Below are positions 1 through 5,183 of a stretch of 5,183 bases of DNA, piece by piece. Below the pieces are notes generated by a model. The model was not told where the DNA came from. It did no database searches and saw only the letters and a program-made list of their open reading frames with translations. Within the stretch, counting starts at the first letter, position 1. Each line of letters starts with the position of its first letter. The stretch comes from Acidimicrobiia bacterium. Lineage in GTDB: Bacteria > Actinomycetota > Acidimicrobiia > IMCC26256 > JAENVU01. The position numbers were made by a program, and so were the translations under genes. The stretch covers positions 1 to 5,183 of the forward strand of contig JANYLF010000029.1 of the NCBI GenBank assembly GCA_025357995.1, given 5' to 3'.

Positions 1-1
1 C

Positions 2-1033
2 CGACGCCGGTGTGGACTGTTCGAGCTCGCGCCGGCCGGCGCGCTCGGCGAAGACCTGGCCGCGCCCGATCGCGAGATGGATTGGATGCGCCGACTCTCG
101 GCCGCGATCGGTCGTCCGGTCACGTTTGCGCTCACGCAGAACGATCACGATCCCGAGAGTTGGCGCAAGATGCTGCAGCTCGCCGGCGACGCGCGCGCCG
201 AAGGGGCGCGGGTTCGTCCGCAGGTGGCCGGCCGGCCGGTCACGTTGCTGCTCGGGCTCGAAACGTTCCATCCGTTCGCGTACTGCCCGAGTTGGGGTGA
301 GCTCGGCTTGCTCTCCGTCGCCGACCGCGTCGGTCGCCTGCGCGCGAATGCAGACCTCCGCGCGCGCCTGGTCGCCGAAGCGTCCCATCCCGACCCGGCG
401 ATGTTGCAGTTCCTCGATCCGGCTAAGGCCTACCCGCTCGGCAACCCGCCCAATTACGAGCCCGATGCCTCCGACAGCGTTGCGGCGCGCGCCGCGCGCG
501 CCGGTTGCGACGTCTACGAGCTCTACCTCGAACTTCTCCTCGAAGACGACGGGCGCGCTCTCATCATGCGACCCCTCCTCAACTACACCGACGCGAACCT
601 CGACGCGGTCCGCGAGATGTTGTTGCATCCCACGAGCGCGTGGGGACTCGGCGACGGTGGCGCGCACTGCGGAACCACGTGCGACGCCTCGACCCCCACA
701 TTCATGCTCACCCACTGGGCACGCGACCGCGACCACGACCAGCTCCCGCTCGAGTGGGTCGTGCGCAAGATGACGTCCGAGACCGCGTCGCTCTACGGGC
801 TAGGCGACCGCGGCACCGTCGCGCCGGGTATGCGGGCCGACCTGAACCTGATCGACCACGCGGGCCTGCGACTGCACGCGCCCGAGATGACCTACGACCT
901 TCCTGGGGATGCGCGTCGGTTCATCCAACGCGCCGACGGGTACGTCGCGACCATCGTGGCGGGAGAAGTCACCCTCGAACACGGCGAAGACACCGGCGCC
1001 CGCCCGGGTCAGCTGCTTCGCGGCGCCCGCTGA
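2..1033 (+). CDS. N-acyl-D-amino-acid deacylase-like amidohydrolase (Amidohydro_3), 5' truncated by window
   Basis: This is the C-terminal part (343 residues) of a metal-dependent amidohydrolase of the D-aminoacylase/Amidohydro_3 group, which hydrolyses amide bonds such as N-acyl-D-amino acids; the real substrate is unknown. The frame is open to the left edge, and the residues before the first in-frame ATG (77), such as GLFELAPAGALGEDL, fit the family, so that ATG is internal and the true start lies outside the window. Family landmarks include RPVTFAL followed by a sampled-substrate loop, the LLGLETFHPF segment, the GDGGAH motif with its conserved Asp (codons near 650-665), CDASTPTFMLTHWARDR, PLEWVVRKMT, and the closing beta-sandwich signature RGTVAPGMRADLNLID and TGARPGQLLRG. 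Family members are usually about 540-580 residues, so some 200-230 N-terminal residues, including the HxH metal site, are missing. The gene ends TGA at 1031-1033, overlapping the tail of the convergent glycosyltransferase gene. Family assignment is firm; substrate is not. Confidence 0.9.
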   Translation, partial: RRRCGLFELAPAGALGEDLAAPDREMDWMRRLSAAIGRPVTFALTQNDHDPESWRKMLQLAGDARAEGARVRPQVAGRPVTLLLGLETFHPFAYCPSWGELGLLSVADRVGRLRANADLRARLVAEASHPDPAMLQFLDPAKAYPLGNPPNYEPDASDSVAARAARAGCDVYELYLELLLEDDGRALIMRPLLNYTDANLDAVREMLLHPTSAWGLGDGGAHCGTTCDASTPTFMLTHWARDRDHDQLPLEWVVRKMTSETASLYGLGDRGTVAPGMRADLNLIDHAGLRLHAPEMTYDLPGDARRFIQRADGYVATIVAGEVTLEHGEDTGARPGQLLRGAR

Positions 1034-2181
1034 TCGACCGCACCGACCACGCTCCGGGTCCGTCGACGCGGCAAACCTCCGAGCGCGAACGCGATCAAGC
1101 CCACGATCACGACGGCGCGGACCAAGATCGCGTACGGCACCAGGTGCCCGGCCACATTCGCGTCGACGATTCCGTGGAACCGGCCGAAGACCACGATGAA
1201 GACCGCGAGATCGGCGGCGCAGAAAGCCACCCAGGTGCGCCGCGCGACCGGGAGCAACACGAAGAAGGGCACGAGCCACAGGTCGTAGTTCGGTGAAAAG
1301 ACCTTGTTGGTGAGCATGAAGATTCCCACTGCCGCCGCGCCGATCGCCGCGGCATTGAGGTTCCGGCGCACACCCAACACGCACACCAGACCGAGCCCGA
1401 GCGCCAGCAGCGCGGCGGCGAGCGCATTGGCCACATTCGCTGGGTGGGCGAGCCACGGATGACCCCACGGCGGCGTGGTGACCCAGGAAATGAGACTCCC
1501 CCACGTCGCATGCCGTGCGCCTTGGAACCGAGCGGGGTACGACCAACCACTCGGCGCCGCCAACGCGACCGGCGCGTTCACCGCGACGGTCACGGCGACG
1601 GCGCTCATGACCAGACGAACGGCGCCGCGTCTGTCCCCCGAGCACCACCGCTGCGCCGCCAGAGGCGGCACCAAGAGACCCGGAAAGAGCTTGGTCGACA
1701 ACCCGAGGCCGAGCCACGCCCCGGCGGAACCATCGGATCCGCGTTCGTACGCGTAGATACCCAGAACGGCTGGGACCATCGCGAGCACGTCCCAGTTGTG
1801 AAACGCGTAGAGGACGACCGGCAAGCCCAGCACCCAACGCCACAACCGCGGTCCGCCACGGTCGTACAACAGCCGAGTCATTACGAGGATCAGGACCGCG
1901 TTGAGCAACGCGCTGAGCGCGAAGAAGGACGTCGCGGTGCGCCCGACGAGTGCGACCACGTAGGCGACGTATCCGATGACGACGGGATATTCGACTCGTC
2001 GGTCGACATAGGGAAACGCGTTCAGACGGAGTCGCCACGCGAAGTAGCGGCCGGGAATATCGCCCAAGGCCGTATGCCCACCGTGGCGATACACCGCGAG
2101 CTGCAGGAGCGCGGCGGCGATGAGGGTCGCCACGGTCCATCCGTACGCAGCTCCGCGCGAGATCGGTGGCGGGTCAGGCAT
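1009..2181 (-). CDS. GT87/DUF2029-type polytopic membrane glycosyltransferase (GT-C fold)
   Basis: A 390-residue integral membrane protein with many hydrophobic segments (roughly 12-30, 66-80, 84-104, 115-145, 157-175, 188-209, 248-270, 276-291, 297-311, 317-333, 348-369) and a basic C-tail. It resembles the GT87/DUF2029 family, whose actinobacterial members transfer mannose or arabinose from a polyprenyl-phosphate sugar onto lipoglycans on the outer face of the membrane. Matching features are an Asp in the first long external loop (GDIPGRYF, D41, the place of the catalytic Asp in GT-C enzymes), the following PYVDRRVEYPV motif (57-67), HNWD (128-131), STKLFPGLLVPP (162-173) and FSPNYDLWLVPF (295-306). 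The start chosen is the ATG at 2181, which overlaps the patatin stop as ATGCCTGA and puts the first membrane segment near the N-terminus; the frame stays open to an ATG at 2277, but that would add a basic, patatin-overlapping extension with no family sense. There is no strong ribosome site, so coupling to the patatin gene is likely. Donor and acceptor are unknown. Confidence 0.82.
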   Translation of the reverse strand: MPDPPPISRGAAYGWTVATLIAAALLQLAVYRHGGHTALGDIPGRYFAWRLRLNAFPYVDRRVEYPVVIGYVAYVVALVGRTATSFFALSALLNAVLILVMTRLLYDRGGPRLWRWVLGLPVVLYAFHNWDVLAMVPAVLGIYAYERGSDGSAGAWLGLGLSTKLFPGLLVPPLAAQRWCSGDRRGAVRLVMSAVAVTVAVNAPVALAAPSGWSYPARFQGARHATWGSLISWVTTPPWGHPWLAHPANVANALAAALLALGLGLVCVLGVRRNLNAAAIGAAAVGIFMLTNKVFSPNYDLWLVPFFVLLPVARRTWVAFCAADLAVFIVVFGRFHGIVDANVAGHLVPYAILVRAVVIVGLIAFALGGLPRRRTRSVVGAVDQRAPRSS

Positions 2182-3496
2182 CGTCGATGCCACACCCGCC
2201 GGGTGGGAGCGGGGCACCCGCCGCTCGCCGGGCCGCCACGAGTTCCTCGAGACGCGCCAGCTCACGCGCCTCGGCATAGGGGTCGCGGTCGGCGTCAGCC
2301 GCGTCGGGCTGGAGTAGTCCCGGAATCGGACCGCGCGCGGCGCGGAGTCGCATGCGCGTCCGCGCGATTTCGACGCTCAACGCGCGCTGATCGTCGTCGA
2401 GGTCGAGCAGCACGTCGGCCGCTCGCATATAGCCATAGTCGATCGACGCGGCGATGAGCTCCGGATCGATCGTCAGCGCGTCGTGAACGTCGACCTCGGG
2501 AACGATCACCGTGACTCGTCGGCCCCAACCTCGCGGCGGATCGATTTCCTTGCGCAACGTTTCGTCCGGGCCGATATCGGCCGACACTCGACGCGCGATG
2601 TCGAACAGCCCGCGGTCGGACGCATCGCCCCATGCATCGACGCCGGGCGCGGACGCCACCACCGCGAAGATATGGCCCGCACCCAGACCGTTGAATGCCA
2701 GGGCCAGTGGCAAGATCTCGCGCACACCACCATCGACGTAGTGCTCGCCGCCCATGAACTTCGGCGGGAACACCACCGGAATCGATGCCGACGCCAACAC
2801 CGCGTCGTGCACGGACACCGGGTCGACACCGAGCTCGGTGCCGTCGCGCGCGTACAGCCGACCATGCTGGTCGATATAGCGCAGCTCGCCGCTCTCGAGG
2901 CTCACCGCACCGACGCGAAGCGTGAGCCCGGACTGTTGCATCAACTCCGGCGACAACTTCTCCTCGACGATCCCGCGCACGGGCTCCATGTTGAGGAGCG
3001 ACTTGGCGCGCATGGCCGCGCGCAATGCCTCCACGGTTCCGTCCGTCTCGGGCGGGTTGCGCACGATCTCGCCGAGCATCCGCATGACGACACGCGCCTG
3101 ACTCCCCGCGGTGCCGTGTTCGCCGGCGCGACCTCGCAGCGAGGATGCCCACGTGGCCTGCGCGCGCAGCTTGTCGAGCCACGGCTCGGTGAGCCACATA
3201 TCTCGGTTGGACTCGAGACCCCGCCAAATCGCCTCGAGCTCGTCGATCGCTCGCCGACCCGTCTCCTCATCGTCGCCCTCGGCCAGCTTCGCGGCGATGA
3301 TGGCGCCGACCGAGGAACCGACGAGGATCGCCGGTCGCAATCCGAGGTCGTCGTAGAGATAGCGAAGGACGCCGACCTCGAAGCTGCCTTGCGATCCCCC
3401 GCCACTGAGGACGAACGCGATCGGACTCCGCGCCATCCGGCGCCGCAGGTTCGTCCGCGCCGAGCGCACGAAGCGCGCGACGTCGAGGTCAGCCAC
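2174..3496 (-). CDS. Patatin-like phospholipase / lipid acyl hydrolase
   Basis: A 440-residue patatin-family protein with a Ser-Asp catalytic dyad, expected to cleave acyl chains from phospholipids or other lipid esters, probably in the cytoplasm or at the inner membrane face, since no signal peptide is visible. The oxyanion-hole loop is GGGSQG (32-37), the nucleophile elbow is GSSVG (60-64, Ser62), and the dyad Asp is in YVDGG (Asp255), preceded by the conserved SASIPVVFPP (236-245). A basic Arg-rich stretch (11-23) precedes the domain and could touch acidic lipids. After about residue 365 there is a charged, helix-prone C-terminal extension of some 75 residues (EIARTRMRLRAARG; YAEARELARLEELVAARRAA) beyond the catalytic core. 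The start is a GTG, 9 bases after the ferredoxin stop, with no evident Shine-Dalgarno sequence, suggesting translational coupling. The ATG at 3436 (MARSPIAFVL) is an alternative that would keep the whole catalytic domain. Family and active site are clear; the physiological substrate is not. Confidence 0.92.
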   Translation of the reverse strand: MADLDVARFVRSARTNLRRRMARSPIAFVLSGGGSQGSFEVGVLRYLYDDLGLRPAILVGSSVGAIIAAKLAEGDDEETGRRAIDELEAIWRGLESNRDMWLTEPWLDKLRAQATWASSLRGRAGEHGTAGSQARVVMRMLGEIVRNPPETDGTVEALRAAMRAKSLLNMEPVRGIVEEKLSPELMQQSGLTLRVGAVSLESGELRYIDQHGRLYARDGTELGVDPVSVHDAVLASASIPVVFPPKFMGGEHYVDGGVREILPLALAFNGLGAGHIFAVVASAPGVDAWGDASDRGLFDIARRVSADIGPDETLRKEIDPPRGWGRRVTVIVPEVDVHDALTIDPELIAASIDYGYMRAADVLLDLDDDQRALSVEIARTRMRLRAARGPIPGLLQPDAADADRDPYAEARELARLEELVAARRAAGAPLPPGGCGIDDA

Positions 3497-3505
3497 GGGT
3501 AGCGC

Positions 3506-3721
3506 TCAGGATGGGACGATCTTCTCACCGTCGCGGAACACGGCGATGGCCTGAGTCGGACACCCTTGCGCGGCGAGGATCACCTTGTCTTCGGTGTCGC
3601 CCGCGGGATCGACCACGATCGCGATGCCGTCGTCATCCAGGTCGAAGACCGCGGGAGCCCAGAACGAGCAGTTTCCCGAGCCCATACACACTTCGCGGTT
3701 GATCTCGATCGACAGCGCCAC
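3506..3721 (-). CDS. 3Fe-4S ferredoxin, single cluster
   Basis: A 71-residue acidic ferredoxin, an electron carrier of the kind that in actinobacteria usually feeds cytochrome P450s or related oxygenases. Three cysteines are arranged C12-x5-C18 and C54-Pro, with no fourth cysteine at the position (Ser15) where 4Fe-4S ferredoxins have it, which indicates a [3Fe-4S] cluster. Other family marks are CMGSGNC (12-18), the AP-VF-DLDDDG stretch (22-32) and GCPTQAIAVF (53-62). The length is typical (60-75 residues). The start is GTG at 3721, supported by an excellent Shine-Dalgarno sequence 7 bases upstream and by the family's usual short N-terminus. It lies 49 bases after the lipoprotein gene and 9 bases before the patatin gene, so it is probably co-transcribed with both. 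No P450, ferredoxin reductase or oxygenase is visible in the window, so its partner is unknown. Confidence 0.93.
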   Translation of the reverse strand: MALSIEINREVCMGSGNCSFWAPAVFDLDDDGIAIVVDPAGDTEDKVILAAQGCPTQAIAVFRDGEKIVPS

Positions 3722-3728
3722 GGATGTT

Positions 3729-3735
3729 CCTCCTC
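3729..3735 (-). promoter_or_regulatory. Strong Shine-Dalgarno sequence for the ferredoxin gene
   Basis: On the minus strand this reads GAGGAGG and lies 7 bases before the GTG at 3721. It fixes the ferredoxin start and is the strongest ribosome site of the four minus-strand genes, so ferredoxin may be the most highly translated product of the cluster; that last step is inference. Confidence 0.75.
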
Positions 3736-3770
3736 GTCGGCGACTCGCAAGCTAGTGGGCCGCGCCTGGC

Positions 3771-4340
3771 TCAGATCGATGCGGCCAGCTTCTTGGCGAC
3801 ATCCTCGACCGCCGAGACCTTGGACGGGACGTTGACCGCCCTGCCCGCGCTGTAGAAGACGGAGCCGGTCTTGCCGTTCTTCACGAAGTCGACCTGCACC
3901 GTGTTGGCGACGGTGTTCACATGGGAGAACGCCTTGTCCCCGATCCCGGAAACCGATTGACTATTGGGGAACAGCTTCGCGGAGAAGAACCTCTCGGCCG
4001 GGTAGATCCGGATCTGGAGCAGGTTGCGCACATCCAGACCGTCGCCGGGGTGGTGGTAGAAGCAGATACCCGTGACGAACGGCGTCGGGGTCGTGGGCGG
4101 ACGAGACTCGGCCGACTCGCCAAAGACCTTCGCGGCATCGTCGGCGCTGATCACCGTGCACAAATCCTTGGGCCCGTCGGTAAACGGGAGAGCCGTCGAC
4201 GTCGACGTCGTCGAATCGGCCGCCTTCGATGAAGCAGGAGTCCCTGAACTCTTCGCGCTCGAGCTGCTCCCGCACCCGACAACGACGAGCGCCAGGGCGA
4301 CGCTTCCGAGAATCATGCCCAGTGTTCGCGATCGCGACAT
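3771..4340 (-). CDS. Secreted lipoprotein, DUF3558-like
   Basis: A 189-residue predicted lipoprotein. The N-terminus has a basic n-region (MSRSRT), a hydrophobic core (7-21) and a lipobox VVGC with lipidated Cys23. A Ser/Thr/Ala-rich linker (24-50) follows, of the kind that tethers extracytoplasmic domains in actinobacteria. The folded part (51-189) has Cys61 in KDLCTVISADDAAKVFG and Cys93 in GICFYHHP, which could form a disulfide. The 'D-L-C-x-x-x-x-A-x-x-A-x-x-x-G' opening followed by a second Cys with an aromatic resembles the DUF3558 family of actinobacterial lipoproteins, whose function is poorly known. The ATG at 4340 is chosen because it gives a textbook lipoprotein signal peptide and has a GGGAG ribosome site; the same frame stays open far upstream, to 5153, but there it runs antisense to a real amidohydrolase gene. 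Presumably located on the outer face of the membrane. I am sure of the lipoprotein call, less sure of the DUF3558 link. Confidence 0.87.
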   Translation of the reverse strand: MSRSRTLGMILGSVALALVVVGCGSSSSAKSSGTPASSKAADSTTSTSTALPFTDGPKDLCTVISADDAAKVFGESAESRPPTTPTPFVTGICFYHHPGDGLDVRNLLQIRIYPAERFFSAKLFPNSQSVSGIGDKAFSHVNTVANTVQVDFVKNGKTGSVFYSAGRAVNVPSKVSAVEDVAKKLAASI

Positions 4341-4349
4341 GTGTTGGTT

Positions 4350-4354
4350 CTCCC
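4350..4354 (-). promoter_or_regulatory. Moderate Shine-Dalgarno sequence for the lipoprotein gene
   Basis: On the minus strand this reads GGGAG (followed by AA), 9 bases before the ATG at 4340. It supports that internal Met as the start rather than any upstream codon of the long open frame. Confidence 0.5.
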
Positions 4355-4397
4355 GTACGGACGACATATCGCACGTGACGCTACGCGGCACTCGCCG

Positions 4398-4413
4398 CCG
4401 GTTCGCGGACCGG
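4398..4413. promoter_or_regulatory. 16-base imperfect palindrome, candidate operator
   Basis: CCGGTTCGCGGACCGG equals its own reverse complement except at one symmetric pair of positions (14 of 16 match), with CGCG at the centre. It is 29 bases before the ATG at 4443 and ends directly before TGTAAGACT, a poor -10 candidate, a placement that would suit a repressor of the amidohydrolase gene. The symmetry is seen directly; binding by a regulator is inference, and short GC palindromes arise by chance in GC-rich DNA. Confidence 0.3.
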
Positions 4414-4431
4414 TGTAAGACTCGACGATTC

Positions 4432-4438
4432 GGAGGGG
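4432..4438 (+). promoter_or_regulatory. Shine-Dalgarno sequence for the Amidohydro_2 gene
   Basis: GGAGGGG lies 4 bases (counted from its last G; 6 from the GGAGG core) before the ATG at 4443. It decides this start for the right-hand gene. Confidence 0.7.
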
Positions 4439-4442
4439 TGCG

Positions 4443-5183
4443 ATGACCGACACCGAGTGGAAGCTCAACTGGCGAAGATCGGCGGCCCATGGCCGGTTGG
4501 ACGATCCCGCGCCGCGTGCGATCCGCCACACCATCATCTCGGTCGACGATCACCTCGTGGAGCCTCCGGGCATGTTCGACGGTCGCCTCCCGCGCGCGTT
4601 GCAGGATGGCGCGCCAAAGGTCGTGGAAACGGTCGAGGGCCATGAGGTCTGGGAGTTCGACGGGCGCATCTTCTTCCAAGTCGGGTTGAACGCCGTCGTC
4701 GGGCGGGATCGGCGCGATTGGCTCGTGGAGCCCACCCGCTTCGAGGACATGCGACCCGGCTGTTACGACATCGACGCTCGCGTCCACGACATGGACATCA
4801 ACGGCGTGTGGGCCTCGGTGAACTTTCCGAGCCAGATCACCGGCTTCTGCGGCTCGGTGTTCTCGCGCTGTTCCGACCCGGAGCTCGGGCTCGCGGTCAC
4901 TCGTGCGTGGAACGACTGGTTCTTCGAGGAGTGGCACTCGCCGTATCCCGACCGCATCGTGCCCATGGGGATCACCTACCTCGGCGATGCCGAACTCGGC
5001 GCGGCGGAGATCCGGCGCAATGCGGCGCGCGGCTTCACCGCGGTCACCCTGCCCGAGCAACCCCATCGCATCGACATGCCGTCGATCTTCTCGGGCTGGT
5101 GGGACCCGATCATCGCGGCGTGCGCGGAGACCGAAACCGTGATCTGTTTGCACGTCGGTTCGACCGGCGTGGCCGCGATGCCC
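4443..5183 (+). CDS. Amidohydro_2 family metal-dependent hydrolase/decarboxylase, 3' truncated by window
   Basis: The first 247 residues of an Amidohydro_2 protein (the superfamily of ACMSD and gamma-resorcylate decarboxylase), a TIM-barrel metal enzyme acting by hydrolysis or decarboxylation; the substrate cannot be told. The frame is open to the right edge, so no stop is seen; full-length relatives are about 380-420 residues. After a 29-residue lead comes the first barrel strand with the metal motif IISVDDHLVEPPGMF (Asp35-x-His37, the D-x-H version of the usual H-x-H), then a DARVHDMDINGVWASVNFPSQ segment (111-131) typical of the family, the AWNDWFFEEWHSPYPDRIVPMG block (155-176), a GFTAVTLPE strand (197-205), and the second metal histidine in CLHVGSTG (His237). 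The remaining metal and catalytic residues (a later His and Asp) lie beyond the window. The start at 4443 has a good ribosome site, and the next Met is inside the first motif block. It is divergent from the lipoprotein gene. In actinobacteria such genes are common in catabolic clusters. Confidence 0.9.
   Translation, partial: MTDTEWKLNWRRSAAHGRLDDPAPRAIRHTIISVDDHLVEPPGMFDGRLPRALQDGAPKVVETVEGHEVWEFDGRIFFQVGLNAVVGRDRRDWLVEPTRFEDMRPGCYDIDARVHDMDINGVWASVNFPSQITGFCGSVFSRCSDPELGLAVTRAWNDWFFEEWHSPYPDRIVPMGITYLGDAELGAAEIRRNAARGFTAVTLPEQPHRIDMPSIFSGWWDPIIAACAETETVICLHVGSTGVAAMP

Larger units (their letters stand above)
4341..4442. promoter_or_regulatory. Divergent intergenic region between lipoprotein and Amidohydro_2 genes
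   Basis: These 102 bases separate two divergent start codons and are the longest non-coding stretch in the window, so they should carry promoters for both directions. Neither strand shows a clear -35/-10 pair. The most plausible pieces are a locally A/T-richer ACATATC (4364-4370), read GATATGT on the minus strand, and TGTAAGACT (4414-4422) on the plus strand as a poor extended -10. A CACGTG hexamer sits at 4372-4377 and a longer palindrome at 4398-4413. The promoter role follows from gene arrangement; the exact elements are guesses. Confidence 0.45.

Noticed and set aside
12..1296. Plus-strand frames at 12-773 and 505-1296 in other phases of the amidohydrolase region.
   Set aside because: Ser/Arg-rich low-complexity products with no family features; the 2-1033 frame matches Amidohydro_3 throughout.
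800..2140. A 446-codon minus-strand open frame overlapping the glycosyltransferase gene in another frame.
   Set aside because: Its product is Arg/Gly/Ala-rich with no hydrophobic pattern or motif, as expected of a GC-rich shadow frame; the overlapping frame gives a coherent GT87-like membrane protein.
2182..2277. The upstream ATG at 2277 as the start of the glycosyltransferase.
   Set aside because: It would add 32 basic residues within the patatin coding region; the ATG at 2181 gives the usual N-terminus and a classic coupled overlap.
2483..3502. A 339-codon plus-strand open frame opposite the patatin gene.
   Set aside because: The composition (His, Arg, Asp rich, no motifs) is that of an antisense shadow; the opposite strand carries all patatin catalytic motifs in order.
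3736..3770. Possible rho-independent terminator between the lipoprotein and ferredoxin genes.
   Set aside because: Only a 3-base GC stem can be drawn (GGC-GCG-GCC) and no T-run follows; read-through into the ferredoxin gene is more likely.
4196..4211. Tandem GTCGAC repeats that look like a short direct repeat or palindrome array.
   Set aside because: They fall in the codons of the Thr/Ser-rich linker of the lipoprotein and are explained by a repetitive amino acid sequence with GC-rich codons.
4341..5153. Long N-terminal extension of the lipoprotein frame up to 5153 (460 residues in total) as one gene.
   Set aside because: The upstream part is antisense to the clearly coding Amidohydro_2 gene, has no protein-like character, and would bury a textbook lipoprotein signal peptide in the middle of the protein.

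Overview
The window is GC-rich, tightly packed bacterial chromosome with six protein genes and only two gaps between genes (49 and 102 bases). The GC-rich codon use, GTG starts, a lipoprotein of the DUF3558-like actinobacterial style, a single-cluster 3Fe-4S ferredoxin of the P450-partner type and a GT87-type membrane glycosyltransferase all suggest a high-GC actinobacterium. The Acidimicrobiia or a related environmental lineage is a guess from gene content, not something the sequence proves.

Layout. Left edge to 1033 (+): the C-terminal part of an Amidohydro_3 / N-acyl-D-amino-acid deacylase-like metal hydrolase, its 5' end cut by the window. From 4340 down to 1009 (-) there are four co-directional genes, in transcription order: a secreted lipoprotein (4340-3771), a 71-residue 3Fe-4S ferredoxin (3721-3506), a patatin-like lipid acyl hydrolase (3496-2174) and a polytopic GT87/DUF2029-type glycosyltransferase (2181-1009). 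The last three are nearly fused: 9 bases separate ferredoxin and patatin, and the patatin stop lies inside the first codons of the glycosyltransferase gene (ATGCCTGA). The glycosyltransferase gene runs 25 bases into the end of the left amidohydrolase, tail to tail. From 4443 to the right edge (+) is the N-terminal 247 residues of a different amidohydrolase (Amidohydro_2, ACMSD/resorcylate-decarboxylase superfamily), divergent from the lipoprotein. The 102-base gap between them must hold the promoters in both directions and contains a 16-base imperfect palindrome.

How the genes may work together. The minus-strand cluster looks like one transcription unit led by the lipoprotein or by the ferredoxin, which has by far the best ribosome binding site. 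A lipid acyl hydrolase translationally coupled to a polyprenyl-phosphate-sugar-dependent glycosyltransferase would fit glycolipid or lipoglycan remodelling in the envelope, but this is inference. The ferredoxin has no visible redox partner in the window. The two flanking amidohydrolases belong to catabolic or peptide/amide-hydrolysis families and need not be related to the central cluster.

I found no RNA genes, CRISPR arrays, mobile elements, toxin or defence systems, and no convincing terminators. The window mostly reads as an ordinary accessory/metabolic region; the main points of interest are the coupled patatin-glycosyltransferase pair, the orphan ferredoxin and the palindrome in the divergent promoter region.
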